From the NCBI RefSeq assembly GCF_947242115.1, contig NC_074719.1, positions 42,242,349 through 42,306,348 of the forward strand: a stretch of DNA of 64,000 bases, given 5' to 3'. This stretch comes from Biomphalaria glabrata. Its lineage: Eukaryota > Mollusca > Gastropoda > Planorbidae. Positions 32,800 to 43,054 of this stretch are shown one piece after another. Each line of letters begins with the position of its first letter. The stretch's first letter is position 1. The position numbers were made by a program, and so were the translations under genes. The notes beneath the pieces are model-generated. The model did not search any database, was not told the origin of the DNA, and worked only from the letters and a program-made list of their open reading frames with translations.

Positions 32800-33480
32800 G
32801 ATCTATTATATCTATAGAACAAGTAAAGGCATATAAATATCTAGGCATTATCATCAACAACAAGCTTTCATGGGAAGACCACCTTGGAACTCTGACAAAG
32901 AAAACAGCCCAGCGACTCTTTTTTCTATACAAACTCAACAGTTTTAAATTAAACAAGAAGATCCTTGAGACATTCTACGGCGCGACTGTACAAAATCTGC
33001 TAACATACGGAATAAGTTGTTGGCAAGGCAACGCCTCATCTAAACTGTTGCAACGTCTAGAAAACATCATTAAAAAAGCATCAAAAATTACACTCACAAC
33101 ATTACCACATTTAAAGGAACTTTTTGAACAAAAGTGCCTAAGAAAAATCGAAAAAATCATGGAAGACAAAGGCCACCCACTCCATCAGAACTACGTCAGG
33201 TCGTCGCGAAGTGGGCGACTGCTGTCAATCAAAACAAGAACGGAGCGGTACAAAAACTCGTTCGTACCTCACTCGGTCAGACTCTATCACCGCCACTCAT
33301 TGATCAGGGAACATGAAATGCACCAAGATACCTGTTTGTAGTCGCTGAATGAACTCTTTATGTTGTCTGTTGTATTTATGTGTATTTTTCTGTTGTGTTG
33401 TCTTTATATGAGAAACGAGTCCTTGTAATCACAACAAATTTCCGTAAGGATCAATAAAGCAGTCTTAGTCTTAGTCTTAT
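32800..33480 (+). mobile_element. LINE RT C-terminal fragment (Rex1/CR1-like) with (TCTTAG)n tail
   Basis: It encodes KAYKYLGIIINNKLSWEDHL, KKTAQRLFFLYKLNSF and LLTYGISCWQGNASSKLLQR, then a C-terminal CLRKIEKIMEDKGHPLHQNY and RTERYKNSFVPHSVRLYHR. This is the thumb/C-terminal region found in Rex1/Babar-like and CR1-group elements. The 3' end is 'aaatttccgtaaggatcaat' and a (TCTTAG)n tail. The 5' part is missing. It is related to 59640-60346. Confidence 0.8.
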
Positions 33481-33639
33481 AAATTAATTGCAAGACTGGT
33501 ACAAACTAGTTGATACAATTACATTTCGTATTAGTTTTGTGATTAATTTTTTTTTTATTTTTTAATGTTTTTATTTCTGGTTTACATATCATATATCTCT
33601 CTTGTCCTATTACTATTATGCTATCATGACTAATGATAT

Positions 33640-33760
33640 TTTGTCACCAGATTGATATATCTGATTGAGTTCAACAATGCAGGTTCTGTTCTTGATAGCT
33701 ATAATTTTTTTTATCACCTAAAAGTAGGAGCAGAGAGATACGAAAAAAGAAATTGAGAGC
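33640..33760 (+). mobile_element. SINE-D body fragment
   Basis: 'ttttgtcaccagattgatat', 'gttcttgatagctata' and 'atcacctaaaagtaggagca' align with 45710-45830. Confidence 0.5.
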
Positions 33761-33808
33761 AATGGCAACAATTATTTCTCCGTGGCACAGTTTTTTTAAA
33801 GATCCCGA

Positions 33809-34437
33809 CAGTGGCGTAACTAGGTTTGATCTCTTTAGGGGCCCCCGCATTTTGACATTTTGACAATATTGTTGTAACTTATTCGCGACGCAATAGGGTT
33901 AACTGTATGTGATTAGCTGACATATGTGACACAGGCCAGTAATACAGTTTAGCGTGTTATATCGAAGGGCAAGGGACAGTACTGGCATGAACTATACACG
34001 TGAATAGGATCCGGGTTATGGTCATCTGATCACAAGCCTGCGTGGACCAGAGACACTGAGTGTAATACAGTGCAGTTCAAGACAGGACATCGAGGAGACC
34101 AGGAATGTTAAGTCTGCCATGAAGTCGGTCCTAGTGGAGTCCTGAAGTGAATGTACGAGTCCAGAAAGAGATAGAGAATGTAGAGTTTATTAGTTTAGTA
34201 CGGTGATGTACAGTATCTCATTTTTAGTGTTGATGTATTGCCAATTGTGTCATATTGGCTGCTTTAATTGACCATTATTAAAGCACCAGATTATTTGGAG
34301 CCTTGTCGGCAAGTTGTTGATGTGTTGTGTGTTTAGCAGTGTTTACAGAACGCCTGATTAAGAGAGAGAACGTAACAATATTTAATGTAAAAAAAAATTT
34401 TCGGACACTCATTTGAGGCCCCCCCTTAAGTCAGTGA
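33809..34437 (+). mobile_element. MITE-like 'gtggcgtaactagg' element, split by an insertion
   Basis: The left part reads 'cagtggcgtaactagg' and 'ggggcccccgcattttg'; the right part reads 'tttcggacactcatttgagg' and 'cccccccttaag'. The two halves are separated by the inserted segment 33871-34376. Confidence 0.6.
33871..34376. mobile_element. Inserted segment flanked by AATATT, possible solo LTR
   Basis: About 506 bp from GTTGTAACTTATTCG to GAACGTAAC, flanked by AATATT on each side (33865-33870 and 34377-34382). No coding capacity. Size and ends would fit a solo LTR, but the 6-bp flanks leave the class open. Confidence 0.5.
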
Positions 34438-34546
34438 TATCTTTTTATTTCGGAGCTCCTTTCTCTTTTTTAATATTTGCATACTTAAAGTTGTATTTAT
34501 TATACGCATAGTATATTTTTGAAACTTGTGATTCGTGACAGAAGCA

Positions 34547-34801
34547 AAGTCGGCGTTATGCATAGGCAAACTAGGCAGCCGCCTAGGGCCGCGGATTGGA
34601 AGTGGTACCTCGCATGAGACTCAAAATGATTTTCTTAGAGAAATAGCGAAAATTGTGCCCAACGCGGTTGTTACAGTACATTAGGTTTTAAATAAATTGG
34701 TTAATTGTTTTTATCTCTGATTGTCTTTTAATTTTCTTTTACCTTTGGGCGTCACAAAATTCACTTCACCTAAGGCCTCCACTTATCTAAGGCCGGCCCT
34801 G
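34547..34801. mobile_element. hAT-like 'GGCCGG' MITE, copy 1
   Basis: It starts near 'gtcggcgttatgcatagg' and ends 'ctaaggccggccctg'. It belongs to the same broad family as 41784-42472. The flanks do not show a clean duplication. Confidence 0.55.
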
Positions 34802-34849
34802 ATAGAAGGGTTACAGCTGAACAGACATTATTGAGGATATAGTTTCTCT

Positions 34850-34972
34850 GATATCCGTATTGAATTAATAGACAACCTGTTGAGTGAGAAAATTCATTAT
34901 GTTGACAGTGTAAAAATCAGGGTAGGCAAATTGTTTTCAACGCCAAGTTTTCGCGGATTAACAGTATATATA
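34850..34972 (+). promoter_or_regulatory. Gene C promoter, TATA box and conserved upstream block
   Basis: TATATATA at 34965-34972 lies 48 nt before the leader donor and is followed by AGATTACAG and GTATC. Upstream 'gatatccgtat', 'ctgttgagtgagaaaa' and 'tgttgacagtgtaaaaat' match the gene B promoter in order and spacing. Downstream signs of the same start site also occur at gene D. Confidence 0.65.
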
Positions 34973-34994
34973 ATCCAGAAGATTACAGAATAGC

Positions 34995-35020
34995 GTATCC
35001 AGAAGCTTAGAGGTTTTGTG
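34995..35020 (+). other. Gene C non-coding leader exon (predicted)
   Basis: The leader ends 'gaagcttagaggttttgtg' before GTAAGATC at 35021. The start is estimated at about 30 nt after the TATA box. It should splice to 36850, 17 nt before the ATG. Confidence 0.6.
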
Positions 35021-36849
35021 GTAAGATCTCTTATATTATTATTTATCAAAGCCATCAGCTGATTATATCTGTGTCATATGCACTTAAGGCTAACTATTTA
35101 GCAGAGCGCCTTTTTAAGTGTTGGCATTGGCTTAGTAATGTGGATTAAAAGACTAAGTTATTTGAAATTAAAACCTCGAATGCCTTAATTAAATGGTAAT
35201 CTATAGGTTATATATATTGATAGGCTGAATAGATCATCTCAACAAGAGCATAAACAAAGTATTCTCGTGATAGAAAACGACTTTACTTAAAATGAATAAA
35301 GAAGAGAGAATGTAATTAAATCTTTTGGCTTTAATTTGTTTTTAATATGAACAAAATGTTTTGTAAAACCTTTTAGCGATAGTGAGATTTTTGTAATTTT
35401 TTGGAATGAAAACTAGTGGTAAAGTAACTCACAAGATATAATTCATACAATACTTAGATAATAATTAAATAAAAACAAACAACAAAACAAACAATTGCCA
35501 ATAATGAAAGTTTCTCTACGATTTAAGAAGAAAATGAAACGTATAATAGGTTACAAAGCTGCTTTTAACATTCATGTAGCGTTAGTAGTGTTTTTTTTTT
35601 TTTAAATAAAATCCGAAACTACCTATTATCGATAATGACCTTTTTAGAGAACTAAATTAAATGTAATATAAATCAAAAATAGCTTTTTTAAAACCACCCA
35701 CTGGGTGGCCAATTATTGATAACCAAACTTTTGAGATGCTTTGTGAAACAAAAATAATCTAAAAAAGCAAATTGTAATCCTTAAAAACCCTGAACAATCA
35801 ATTATCGATTTTTGGATTTTGAATCTTTTAGCGTTAATATGTTTTTCATTTTTAAAAAATTCGCAACAACATGTTATGGATAGTAAGATTTTTAAAAATT
35901 TTGGGAAGAAAAATTAAATGTTACATAAGCCAGGAGAACGACTTCAAGCCATCATTTGGTTTTAACGGTTTTTTTTTTTTGCAAATTTGGAACAGCCTAT
36001 TACCAGATATTGAGATTTAAAAAAGTGAAATCAGATTTTCAATACATTCTCTTTTGTATGTATGTTAAAAAAATTAATATCAGATTATTTAAGACTTCCT
36101 GGTAATTAATGTAGCTTACTGTTGTTGCGCGGCATGCCACTGCACAAAAATCAATGCATAAGAAAGAAACTCAATAAAAAAAAACAACATATGAATGACA
36201 TTTACAAACAATATGATTTCTTAGGTATTAAAAACAAAAGATAGTTTCTATTCAATTTAAGTAGCATATGTTTCAGGAAACGCACTAATAATTGTTATCA
36301 TATTTAATGTTTAACATTTTTACATAATTGTAACATATTTTACAGATATATTTCAATAACTGTTACTATTAAAATATATTTAAAATATATTTTTGTTAGT
36401 GTAGCCTACCTTAGATTTAATTATTGTTCTAAAAGTGTTTTTTTTAAATGAAAAAATGACTTACATAACGATTTAAAATTAAAAAAAAACGGTTTGCTTT
36501 TAGAAAACAAAATAGTAGTCGTTGTACCACAACTTTTCAAGCTGCAAAATATCAAGAAATGGGATTATATATATAAATATTTCTTTTTAGTTTTTGAGAT
36601 CCGATCGTACTGGAGACATATCAAACATACGAAGCTGATTGCTGCTTTTTCCTTTTCTTGATTTTAAATTTTGAGCTTAAATTGCTTTTTTAAAATATTT
36701 TTAGATTTGGACAAAAGTGTTAGTTAATAGGATCTAATAATAAAAAATAATGCGTGAAGTAAAAAAAAAAGTCAAAGATTATAAAGATCCAAGTTCAAAG
36801 GTGGCTTAGACCTGACACTGTTATTTGTATAGTTCATTCTTATTTTCAG
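35021..36849 (+). other. Gene C leader intron
   Basis: A GT...AG intron of about 1.8 kb, AT-rich. Its first 170 bp match the gene B leader intron. A diverged R1 fragment (-) lies near 36470-36640. It ends in 'ttcttattttcag'. Confidence 0.55.
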
Positions 36850-36866
36850 CTTAACATCATATCATC

Positions 36867-37058
36867 ATGCTATTCAAAATTGGTTACGTTTTCCTGCTGG
36901 GTTTGTTCTGTGTGCTGGGTCAATCTGATGAGGTCGATACGGCTCCTAGTGATGTAGACGACGCGCCTAGTGAGGTAGACAATGATGTAGATGGCATAGA
37001 TTATATCGAATTGGAATATGATATAGATTGGGATGCCGTAGACGATTATTTAGATAGC
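36867..37058 (+). CDS. Gene C, coding exon 1: signal peptide and acidic pro-segment
   Basis: It encodes 64 residues from the ATG at 36867 to a phase-0 GTAAGT donor at 37059. The acceptor (tattttcag) ends at 36849. Residues 1-19 (MLFKIGYVFLLGLFCVLGQ) form a signal peptide; cleavage near G/Q would leave an N-terminal Gln. Residues 20-64 are strikingly acidic, with SDEVD, SDVDD, SEVDNDVDGIDY and DIDWDAVDDYLDS and no Lys or Arg. Such an acidic piece could keep a repeat region soluble or inactive until processing, but that is inference. It is almost identical to gene B over its first 50 codons. This is the reference exon of the family because both splice sites are strong. Confidence 0.82.
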
Positions 37059-37076
37059 GTAAGTATCATTTAATTT

Positions 37077-38705
37077 TCTCTCTCTCTCTCTCTCTATTTC
37101 TCTCCTCTTCTCTCTCCTCTTCTCTCTCCTCTTATCTCTCATGTTTTCTCTCCTCTTCTCTATCCTCTTCTCTCTCTTCTTCTCTCTCCTCTTCTCTCTC
37201 CTCTTCTCTCTCCTCTTCACTCTCCTCTTCTCTCTCACTTTCTCACTCATCTTCTCTCTCACATTCTCACTCCTCTTCTATCTCCTCTTCTCTCTCCTCT
37301 TCTCTCTCCTCTTCTCTCTCCTCATCTCTCTCCTCTTCTCCCTCCTCTTCTCTCTCCTCTTCTCCCTCCTCTTCTCTCTCCTCTTCTCTCTCCTCTTCAC
37401 TCTCCTCTTCTCTCTCACTTTCTCACTCGCTCATCTCCCTCCTCTTCTATCTCCTCTTCTCTCTCCTCTTCTCTCTCCTCTTCTCTCTCCTCATCTCTCT
37501 CCTCTTCTCCCTCCTCTTCTCTCTCCTCTTCTCCCTCCTCTTCTCTCTCCTCTTCTCTCTCACTTTCTCTCTCCTCTCTCACTTTCTCTCTCCCTCATCT
37601 CCCTCCTCTTCTATCTCCTCCTCTCTCACTTTCTCACTCCTCTTCACTCTCCTCTTCTCTCTCATCTTCTCTCTGACTTTCTCTCTCTTCTTCTCTCTCC
37701 TCTTCTCTGTCCTCTTCTCTGTCCTCTTCTCTCTCCTCTTCTCTCTCCTCATCTCTCTCCTCTTCTCCCTCCTCTTCTCTCTCCTCTTCTCCCTCCTCTT
37801 CTCTCTCCTCTTCTCTCTGACTTTCTCTCTCCTCTTCTCTCTCACTTTCTCTCTCCTCTCTCACTTTCTCTCTCCCTCATCTCCCTCCTCTTCTATCTCC
37901 TCTTCTCTCTCACTTTCTCACTCCTCTTCACTCTCCTCTTCTCTCTCCTCTTCTCTCTGACTTTCTCTCTCTTCATCTCTCTCCTCTTCTCTGTCCTCTT
38001 TTCTATCCTCTTCTCTCTCATTTTCTCTCTCCTCTTCTCTCTCCTTTTCTCTATCTTCTTCTCTCTCCTCTTCTTTCTCCTTTTCTTTCTCCTTTTCTCT
38101 CTCCTCTTCTCTCTCCTCTTCTTTCTCCTTTTCTTTCTCCTCTTCTCTCTCCTCTTCTATCTCCTCTTCTCTTTCATTTTCTCTCTCCTCTCCTCTTCTC
38201 TCTCCTCTTCTCTCTCCTCTTCTCTCTTCTCATCTCCCTCCTCTTCTTTATCATCTTCTTTCTCCTCTCTCATCTTCTCTCTCCTCTTCTCTCTCCTCTT
38301 TTCTCTCTTCTTCTCTCTCCTTTTCTCTCTCCTCTTCTCTCTCACTTTCTCTCTCCTCTTCTCTCTCCTCTTCTCCCTCCTCTTCTCTCTGCTTTTCTCG
38401 CTCCTCTTCTCTCTCCTCTTCTCTCTCCTCTTCTCTCTCTCCTCTTATCTCTCACTTTCTCTCTCTTCTTCTCTTTGTTCTTCTCTCTCCTCTTCTCTCT
38501 CTCTTCTCTTTCTTCTTATCTCTCATCTTCTCTTTCACTTTCTCTCTCCTCTTCTCTCTCCTTTTCTCTCTCCTCTTCTTTCTCCTCTTCTCTCTCCTCT
38601 CCTCTTTCACTTTCTCTCTCCTCTTCTCTCTCCTCTTCTCTCTCCTCTTCTATCTCCTTTTCTTTCTCCTCTTCTCTCTCTTCTTCTCTCTCCTCTCTCC
38701 TTTCT
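37077..38705. repeat. Pyrimidine-rich (CTCTTCTCTCTC)n array in gene C intron
   Basis: About 1.6 kb of imperfect CTCTTCTCTCTC units starting 18 nt after the donor. It has higher-order structure, since blocks such as 'ctccctcctcttctatctcc' recur at about 180-300 bp. It produces a 532-codon Leu/Ser/Phe frame that is not a gene. Confidence 0.93.
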
Positions 38706-39005
38706 CTTTTGTTGGGGTGGGGGGGGGAAGGGAGGGTAAACCTTAAGCTTTCAACGTAATGCACGACTGAACAGCTAAATCCGTTTGTCCACCTAGCAAC
38801 GGGATCGCGTTAACTCTTAAATTGCTGAGCTGTTTGAATAATGAGTTCCTACACAATGGAATCACAATTCTGTTGTTTAGAGGATAAACTACCACACGCA
38901 TCTTAAAAGTTAAAATCACGATGTTGATGAGAAATTTCGGCTTCACTTGTGTTTCCTAAGCTGCTCAAGACTCTATCTCATGTACTACCCCATCCACACT
39001 CACAT

Positions 39006-39300
39006 CAGGGCCGGCGTTAGATAACAGGAGGCCCTATGCGAAGTGAATAGTTTTGTCCCAAATAAAATATAAAATCGATGCTAACCGAAAATATAAATTT
39101 AAGACGGAAACAAAATATTGCGCAGTTAAAAATTATTAAAACAGAGTTACAGTTTCACACAAGAACAAGTGAGAAACCGGAATGAATCTCATCACGGGTT
39201 AAATATGGAAACGTGAAAAATTTCGATCAAAGTTTACATAGTATAAATCTACCACGAAAAAGTACATTATACTAAGGTAATAACCTTGTGACCAGATAAA
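39006..39300 (+). mobile_element. hAT-like 'GGCCGG' MITE end, in gene C intron
   Basis: CAGGGCCGGCGTTA followed by 'ggaggccctatgcgaa' matches the ends of the 34547 and 41784 elements. The far end is unclear. Confidence 0.45.
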
Positions 39301-39446
39301 CTAAGGAATAAACAGCGCGGTGCTGCCACTTGCGTAACATTCTTCAAAAAGGGTCTTTGATAGGAAGTTTTACCTGGACCTCCTTCTTCAATTTGTTGGT
39401 ATAAAAACGTATATAATTTATTTACTTTATTTTTTTTTCTTTTCAG

Positions 39447-39749
39447 TTACAGAAAAGAGACTTCTGGGGAGATGTTGCCAAATGGGCTAAAATAGCTGGA
39501 GATGTGGCGACAGCCGCTAACGGAAGGGATGTTAGACGCAAGGACCTGTCACTGGCACTCAAAAAAAGAGACTTCTGGGAAGATGTTGCCAAATGGGCTA
39601 AAATAGCTGGAGATGTGGCGACAGCCGCTAACGGAAGGGATGTTAGACGCAAGGACCTGTCACTGGCACTCAAAAAAAGAGACTTCTGGGAAGATGTTGC
39701 CAATTGGGCTCCTGGAGTAGCAGCTATTGCAAGCAGAGATGTTGCATAA
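39447..39749 (+). CDS. Gene C, coding exon 2: three 37-residue KR-DFW repeats
   Basis: It starts in phase 0 after 'ttttcttttcag' (39446) and encodes 100 residues to a TAA. The order is LQ, then KRDFWGDVAKWAKIAGDV with ATAANGRDVRRKDLSLALK. A second near-identical unit follows, then a shorter third ending KRDFWEDVANWAPGVAAIAS and RDVA. The first two units are 111 bp apart and nearly identical in DNA. Basic sites (KKR, RR) bracket each unit, and Asn-Gly-Arg sits inside. With exon 1 the precursor is 164 residues, far shorter than gene A. There are two AATAAA-like signals soon after the stop. Likely a secreted peptide precursor; function unknown. Confidence 0.82.
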   Translation, partial: LQKRDFWGDVAKWAKIAGDVATAANGRDVRRKDLSLALKKRDFWEDVAKWAKIAGDVATAANGRDVRRKDLSLALKKRDFWEDVANWAPGVAAIASRDVA

Positions 39750-39804
39750 GTTGTACCAGCTGCCAGTACAGTTGGTCAAACAAGGGGACCTCCACTAAAC
39801 ACTT

Positions 39805-39810
39805 AATAAA
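39805..39810 (+). terminator. Candidate poly(A) signal of gene C
   Basis: AATAAA within CTTAATAAAATGT, 56 nt after the stop; the same 13-mer surrounds the gene B signal. Confidence 0.65.
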
Positions 39811-39926
39811 ATGTCATTACATCAATCTCATTAACTTTTATTGCTTAATTGGAAATGTTGAAGTTAAATTAAAGAATACAGATATACATAAATCCTACGT
39901 GTTTATTTTTTGATGCTTGACTTTTT

Positions 39927-40200
39927 AGCGGCCCCCGAAAGGGGAAAAGACGCTATTAGTTTTGTGCGAAATGTCTGTCCGTCTGTCCGTCTGTCCGTCC
40001 GTCCCGTTTAGATCTCGTAAACTAGAAGAGATATTAAAAATCCGACTTCACAATATTTTAGACCATTCAAAGTTCTGATGCAACGGCTACTTTTTTTTTT
40101 CCTGAAAGCGAAAATTCTAATTTTTAAAATTAATTATGCAAGCAGTTTTTTATAAGAAAAAGCTAATTAGTATGCATTATATGTTAGACCTAATTTAAGA
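39927..40200 (+). repeat. Dispersed repeat R1, 3' of gene C
   Basis: 'ttagcggcccccgaaagggg', 'acgctattagttttgtg', a (CCGT/CTGT) run and 'tttagatctcgtaaactag'. It is truncated relative to 21139-21660. Like the copy in gene B, it runs in the same direction as the gene. Confidence 0.8.
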
Positions 40201-40292
40201 CGAATAGTAATCTTATAAACATCATTTTCGTGATCACTTTTTCTATGTAGAACAGAGAGATTGAGCCTTTTCAAAACAATTAACTTATTTAG

Positions 40293-40493
40293 TTCGAACC
40301 GAGGGTCCCGGGTTCGAATCCTGGTGAAGACTGGGATTTTCAACTTCTGAGTCTACCCAGCTCTAATGGTTACCTGACATTAGTTGGGGAAAAGCAAAGG
40401 CGGTTGGTCGTTGTGCTGGCTACATGACACCCTCGTTAACCGTAGGCCACAAAAACAGATGAACTTTACATCATCTGCCCTATAGACCACAAA
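40293..40493 (+). mobile_element. SINE-A copy, head truncated
   Basis: It starts near box B ('cccgggttcgaatcctggtg') and continues with the full body to 'atctgccctatagaccacaa'. Confidence 0.8.
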
Positions 40494-40544
40494 CTAGTTA
40501 GGCCAGGGTCACATCTAACTTTACATTCACTTTCACGTATCCTT

Positions 40545-40900
40545 TGATCTGCGGGACGGTTGGGGCACTACACAAGATCTGTTAACCTTCTTTCTCCATT
40601 CTTATCTCTCATTTGTCTTTGATATAATTTCATTCGGATTTTCTTTCTGAAAATAATGAAGCCTACCTGGGTGGACCACTGGTCGTGCGGTTTGCGCGCT
40701 GGACTGTCGTTTGGATTTATCGACGATCGAAGGTTCAAACCGTGCCTGCTCCCAACCCCCGTCGTCCTGCGGGAGGTTTGGACTAGGAAGTAAACTATCT
40801 TCAACTCTGAAGGATTATCCGAATTATGTAAAACATTTTACTTCGGGGGCCGATTTTGAGTTTGTGTTTCCACACAAACTGTCTTTTGTAACCTTGTTTT
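40545..40900 (-). mobile_element. LINE 3' fragment with 'DKNGERRLTDLV' end, split by a SINE
   Basis: Same family as 21650-21860. The host sequence 'gggtggaccact' ... 'gggggccgattttgagtttg' is continuous in that copy and is interrupted here. Confidence 0.65.
40679..40849 (+). mobile_element. SINE-C, third tRNA-derived SINE type
   Basis: Head 'ggtcgtgcggtttgcgcgct' and box-B-like 'gaaggttcaaaccgtgcc', with the tail 'gtaaaacattttacttc'. The related LINE fragment at 21785-21815 lacks it, so it serves as an empty site proving insertion. Confidence 0.7.
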
Positions 40901-41783
40901 TTTTTTTTTTGTTTTTTTTTTTCTAAAAATTTTCTAAAAAATTCTACGTTTTTTCGGTACAAATTCTCTGAAAAGTTAAAACATCTTCTGTTTTAAATAC
41001 ATCCTCATTGATATGGCGGCTTGATCTCATTAGACATGTTATTTTATTTTATAAAACAAAATACTATGTGCAAAAAATTGGTAATTTCAATAGAAAAAGA
41101 AATCTTTCGCGTCTCCACACGGGGGAAGGCCACAATTAAATTTAGTCGGTCTTTTCGTCTGTCATGAAATCGGATTTTTGTTTCCAGTTTTTTTTAGATC
41201 TAAACTCGCAAGACGGATGAAAAGAATGAACAAGTAAAAAGCATATAGCAACCTTTCCCATGTCTTTCTTTTACGATTTGTTTTTTGTTTGTTTGTCAAA
41301 TGAAGGGAAAGAAAGGAAAAACAAAATATAAAAATTAAAAACTTTCAAAAATAAATACAAATTATACAAAAAGAAAGAACTCTGCACCTACAACTATATC
41401 TATCAATAAATTACTGTTTTTTATTTGGTACCAAACTAAATCATTATTAACCAACAAATTATTGAATTGCACAAGTGTTTCTCAACTTGTTATTTAACAC
41501 TTTCCCGTATTCGTTGAATTTAGAGAAATGCTTCTCTTCTTTTTTTTAGGTCGGATTTTTTTCTCATTTATTTCAATAAAAAAATATTTTTTTTTAAATA
41601 TGGTTCACTTAAACATGTGAAAAGGGGTGCAGATTTCAATATGTTCAGCATCAGTATCAGAAACTATGAACTTCATACTACCAAGAACCACTACTCTATC
41701 TCCGAAAGGATGAGATGTATACGTCATACAAGTGTTGCCGATACGACATGATACAATATACGGAGATGTATTGTATTAATGTT
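40901..41783. other. AT-rich spacer with R1-like scraps
   Basis: It contains a poly-T run and a diverged R1-like piece near 41100-41230. No gene seen. Confidence 0.4.
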
Positions 41784-42472
41784 TAGGGCCGGTCCTACAG
41801 GTTGCGGGGCCCCTATGCGAAACGGATTTTGCGGGGCCTAATTTGGGTTGTGATAACGATAAAAAAGTGAAAATTAAGACTTTGTTTTAGAAAATAAATT
41901 CGTCTTTGCATTTTATTTATAGTTTACTAAGTGCAAAATCACTGTTAAAAATTAACTTTATGAGCCATCTACAGTAGGTAGTAGTTTTCCAACAAAAAGC
42001 CGATAAATATTCAGATCTGCCTTTTAGATTTACTATCGACTAACAAAATATCGCTTTTTTTTTTTAAGAGGTCGAAATAGACTATTAAAGTAAATTAAGT
42101 AAATTAAAACTTCTTGTTTTGGTTAAAATTCGGCTTATTATTACATTTTTATTAAATGAAAGCTGACAATGCCGTTTTTTTTTAAATCGCGAGTAGGATT
42201 GTCGTTTTCCATATTGAATAACACCCCGAAATGACAATTTTGTCTCTTTTAAGGAGATTTTTATCAATTTTTAGAAGATTTAATAATTTCTGCAGATTTT
42301 CATGACTTTTTCTTACATTTGATGATTTCAGGAGAATTCCAAGAACCCTTTAATATTAAGTTTAAATGGTTTAATATAATAAGTTACACCTAGAATTCGC
42401 ATCGCGCGGGGCCTATGAAAGCGCGGGGCCCACCGCGGCAGCATAGGTTGCAGTGGCCTAAGACCGGCCCTG
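41784..42472. mobile_element. hAT-like 'GGCCGG' element, 689 bp, with 8-bp target duplication
   Basis: It starts TAGGGCCGGTCCTA and ends TAAGACCGGCCCTG, an inverted pair of 14 bp with two mismatches. TTAATGTT flanks it at 41776-41783 and 42473-42480, an exact 8-bp duplication typical of hAT transposons. The interior is AT-rich with 'gcggggcctat' near both ends and no transposase, so it is non-autonomous. Confidence 0.85.
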
Positions 42473-42577
42473 TTAATGTTATTACATTTATTACAGTTAT
42501 TAATTTATTAAATTACTTATATTCATATGTAACCAGTGAACTGTCATCAGTGTATATATAACAATGAAAAGCTCTTT

Positions 42578-43050
42578 TAGCATCCTCTGTTTGGGACCCC
42601 TCAACTCAAAAAAACATTAGGAAACTTAAACACAAAATAGAGCAGTGAGATTCGTAACAAACGAATATTCACATTTGACTAGACTAACATCTTTAGTAAA
42701 ATCACTAAGTTTAGAAAGCCTTCTGGACAGAAGACGTAAAAGTAAAGTATCAATTATACATAAAACACTGAACCATAATCTTCAAATACAAAAAACAAAA
42801 CCTAATAAAATACTCAGAAAGACAAAAAGATAAAGGCACATTACTCGTTCCATATGCTAGGACACATTTGTACAAATACTCCTTCTTCCCTAGCGCTATT
42901 AGAGCATGGAATGGGTTGCCTGAGCTAGCCAGGAAAACCAGTGACTTGGCAGACTTTAAGTCATTGGTTAATATGCATGACAGAATGCATGACGCGTAGG
43001 ACATAATCATCTTCTTTTTTGAAGTAACGTCTGTATTATATAAGATAAGA
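42578..43050 (+). mobile_element. LINE-A 3' fragment, copy 3
   Basis: It reads SVWDPSTQ, VRFVTNEYSHLTRLTSLVKS and NLYKYSFFPSAIRAWNGLP-like sequence to the 'cgcgtaggacataatcatct' end and a short GATAA tail. A few indels. Strongly 5'-truncated. Confidence 0.82.
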
Positions 43051-43054
43051 TACC

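Noticed and set aside
32781-33341. Host gene with 186 codons
   Set aside because: It is the C-terminal part of a LINE reverse transcriptase with a LINE 3' tail.
37141-38739. 532-codon Leu/Ser/Phe open frame
   Set aside because: The same cause: a pyrimidine array inside the gene C intron.
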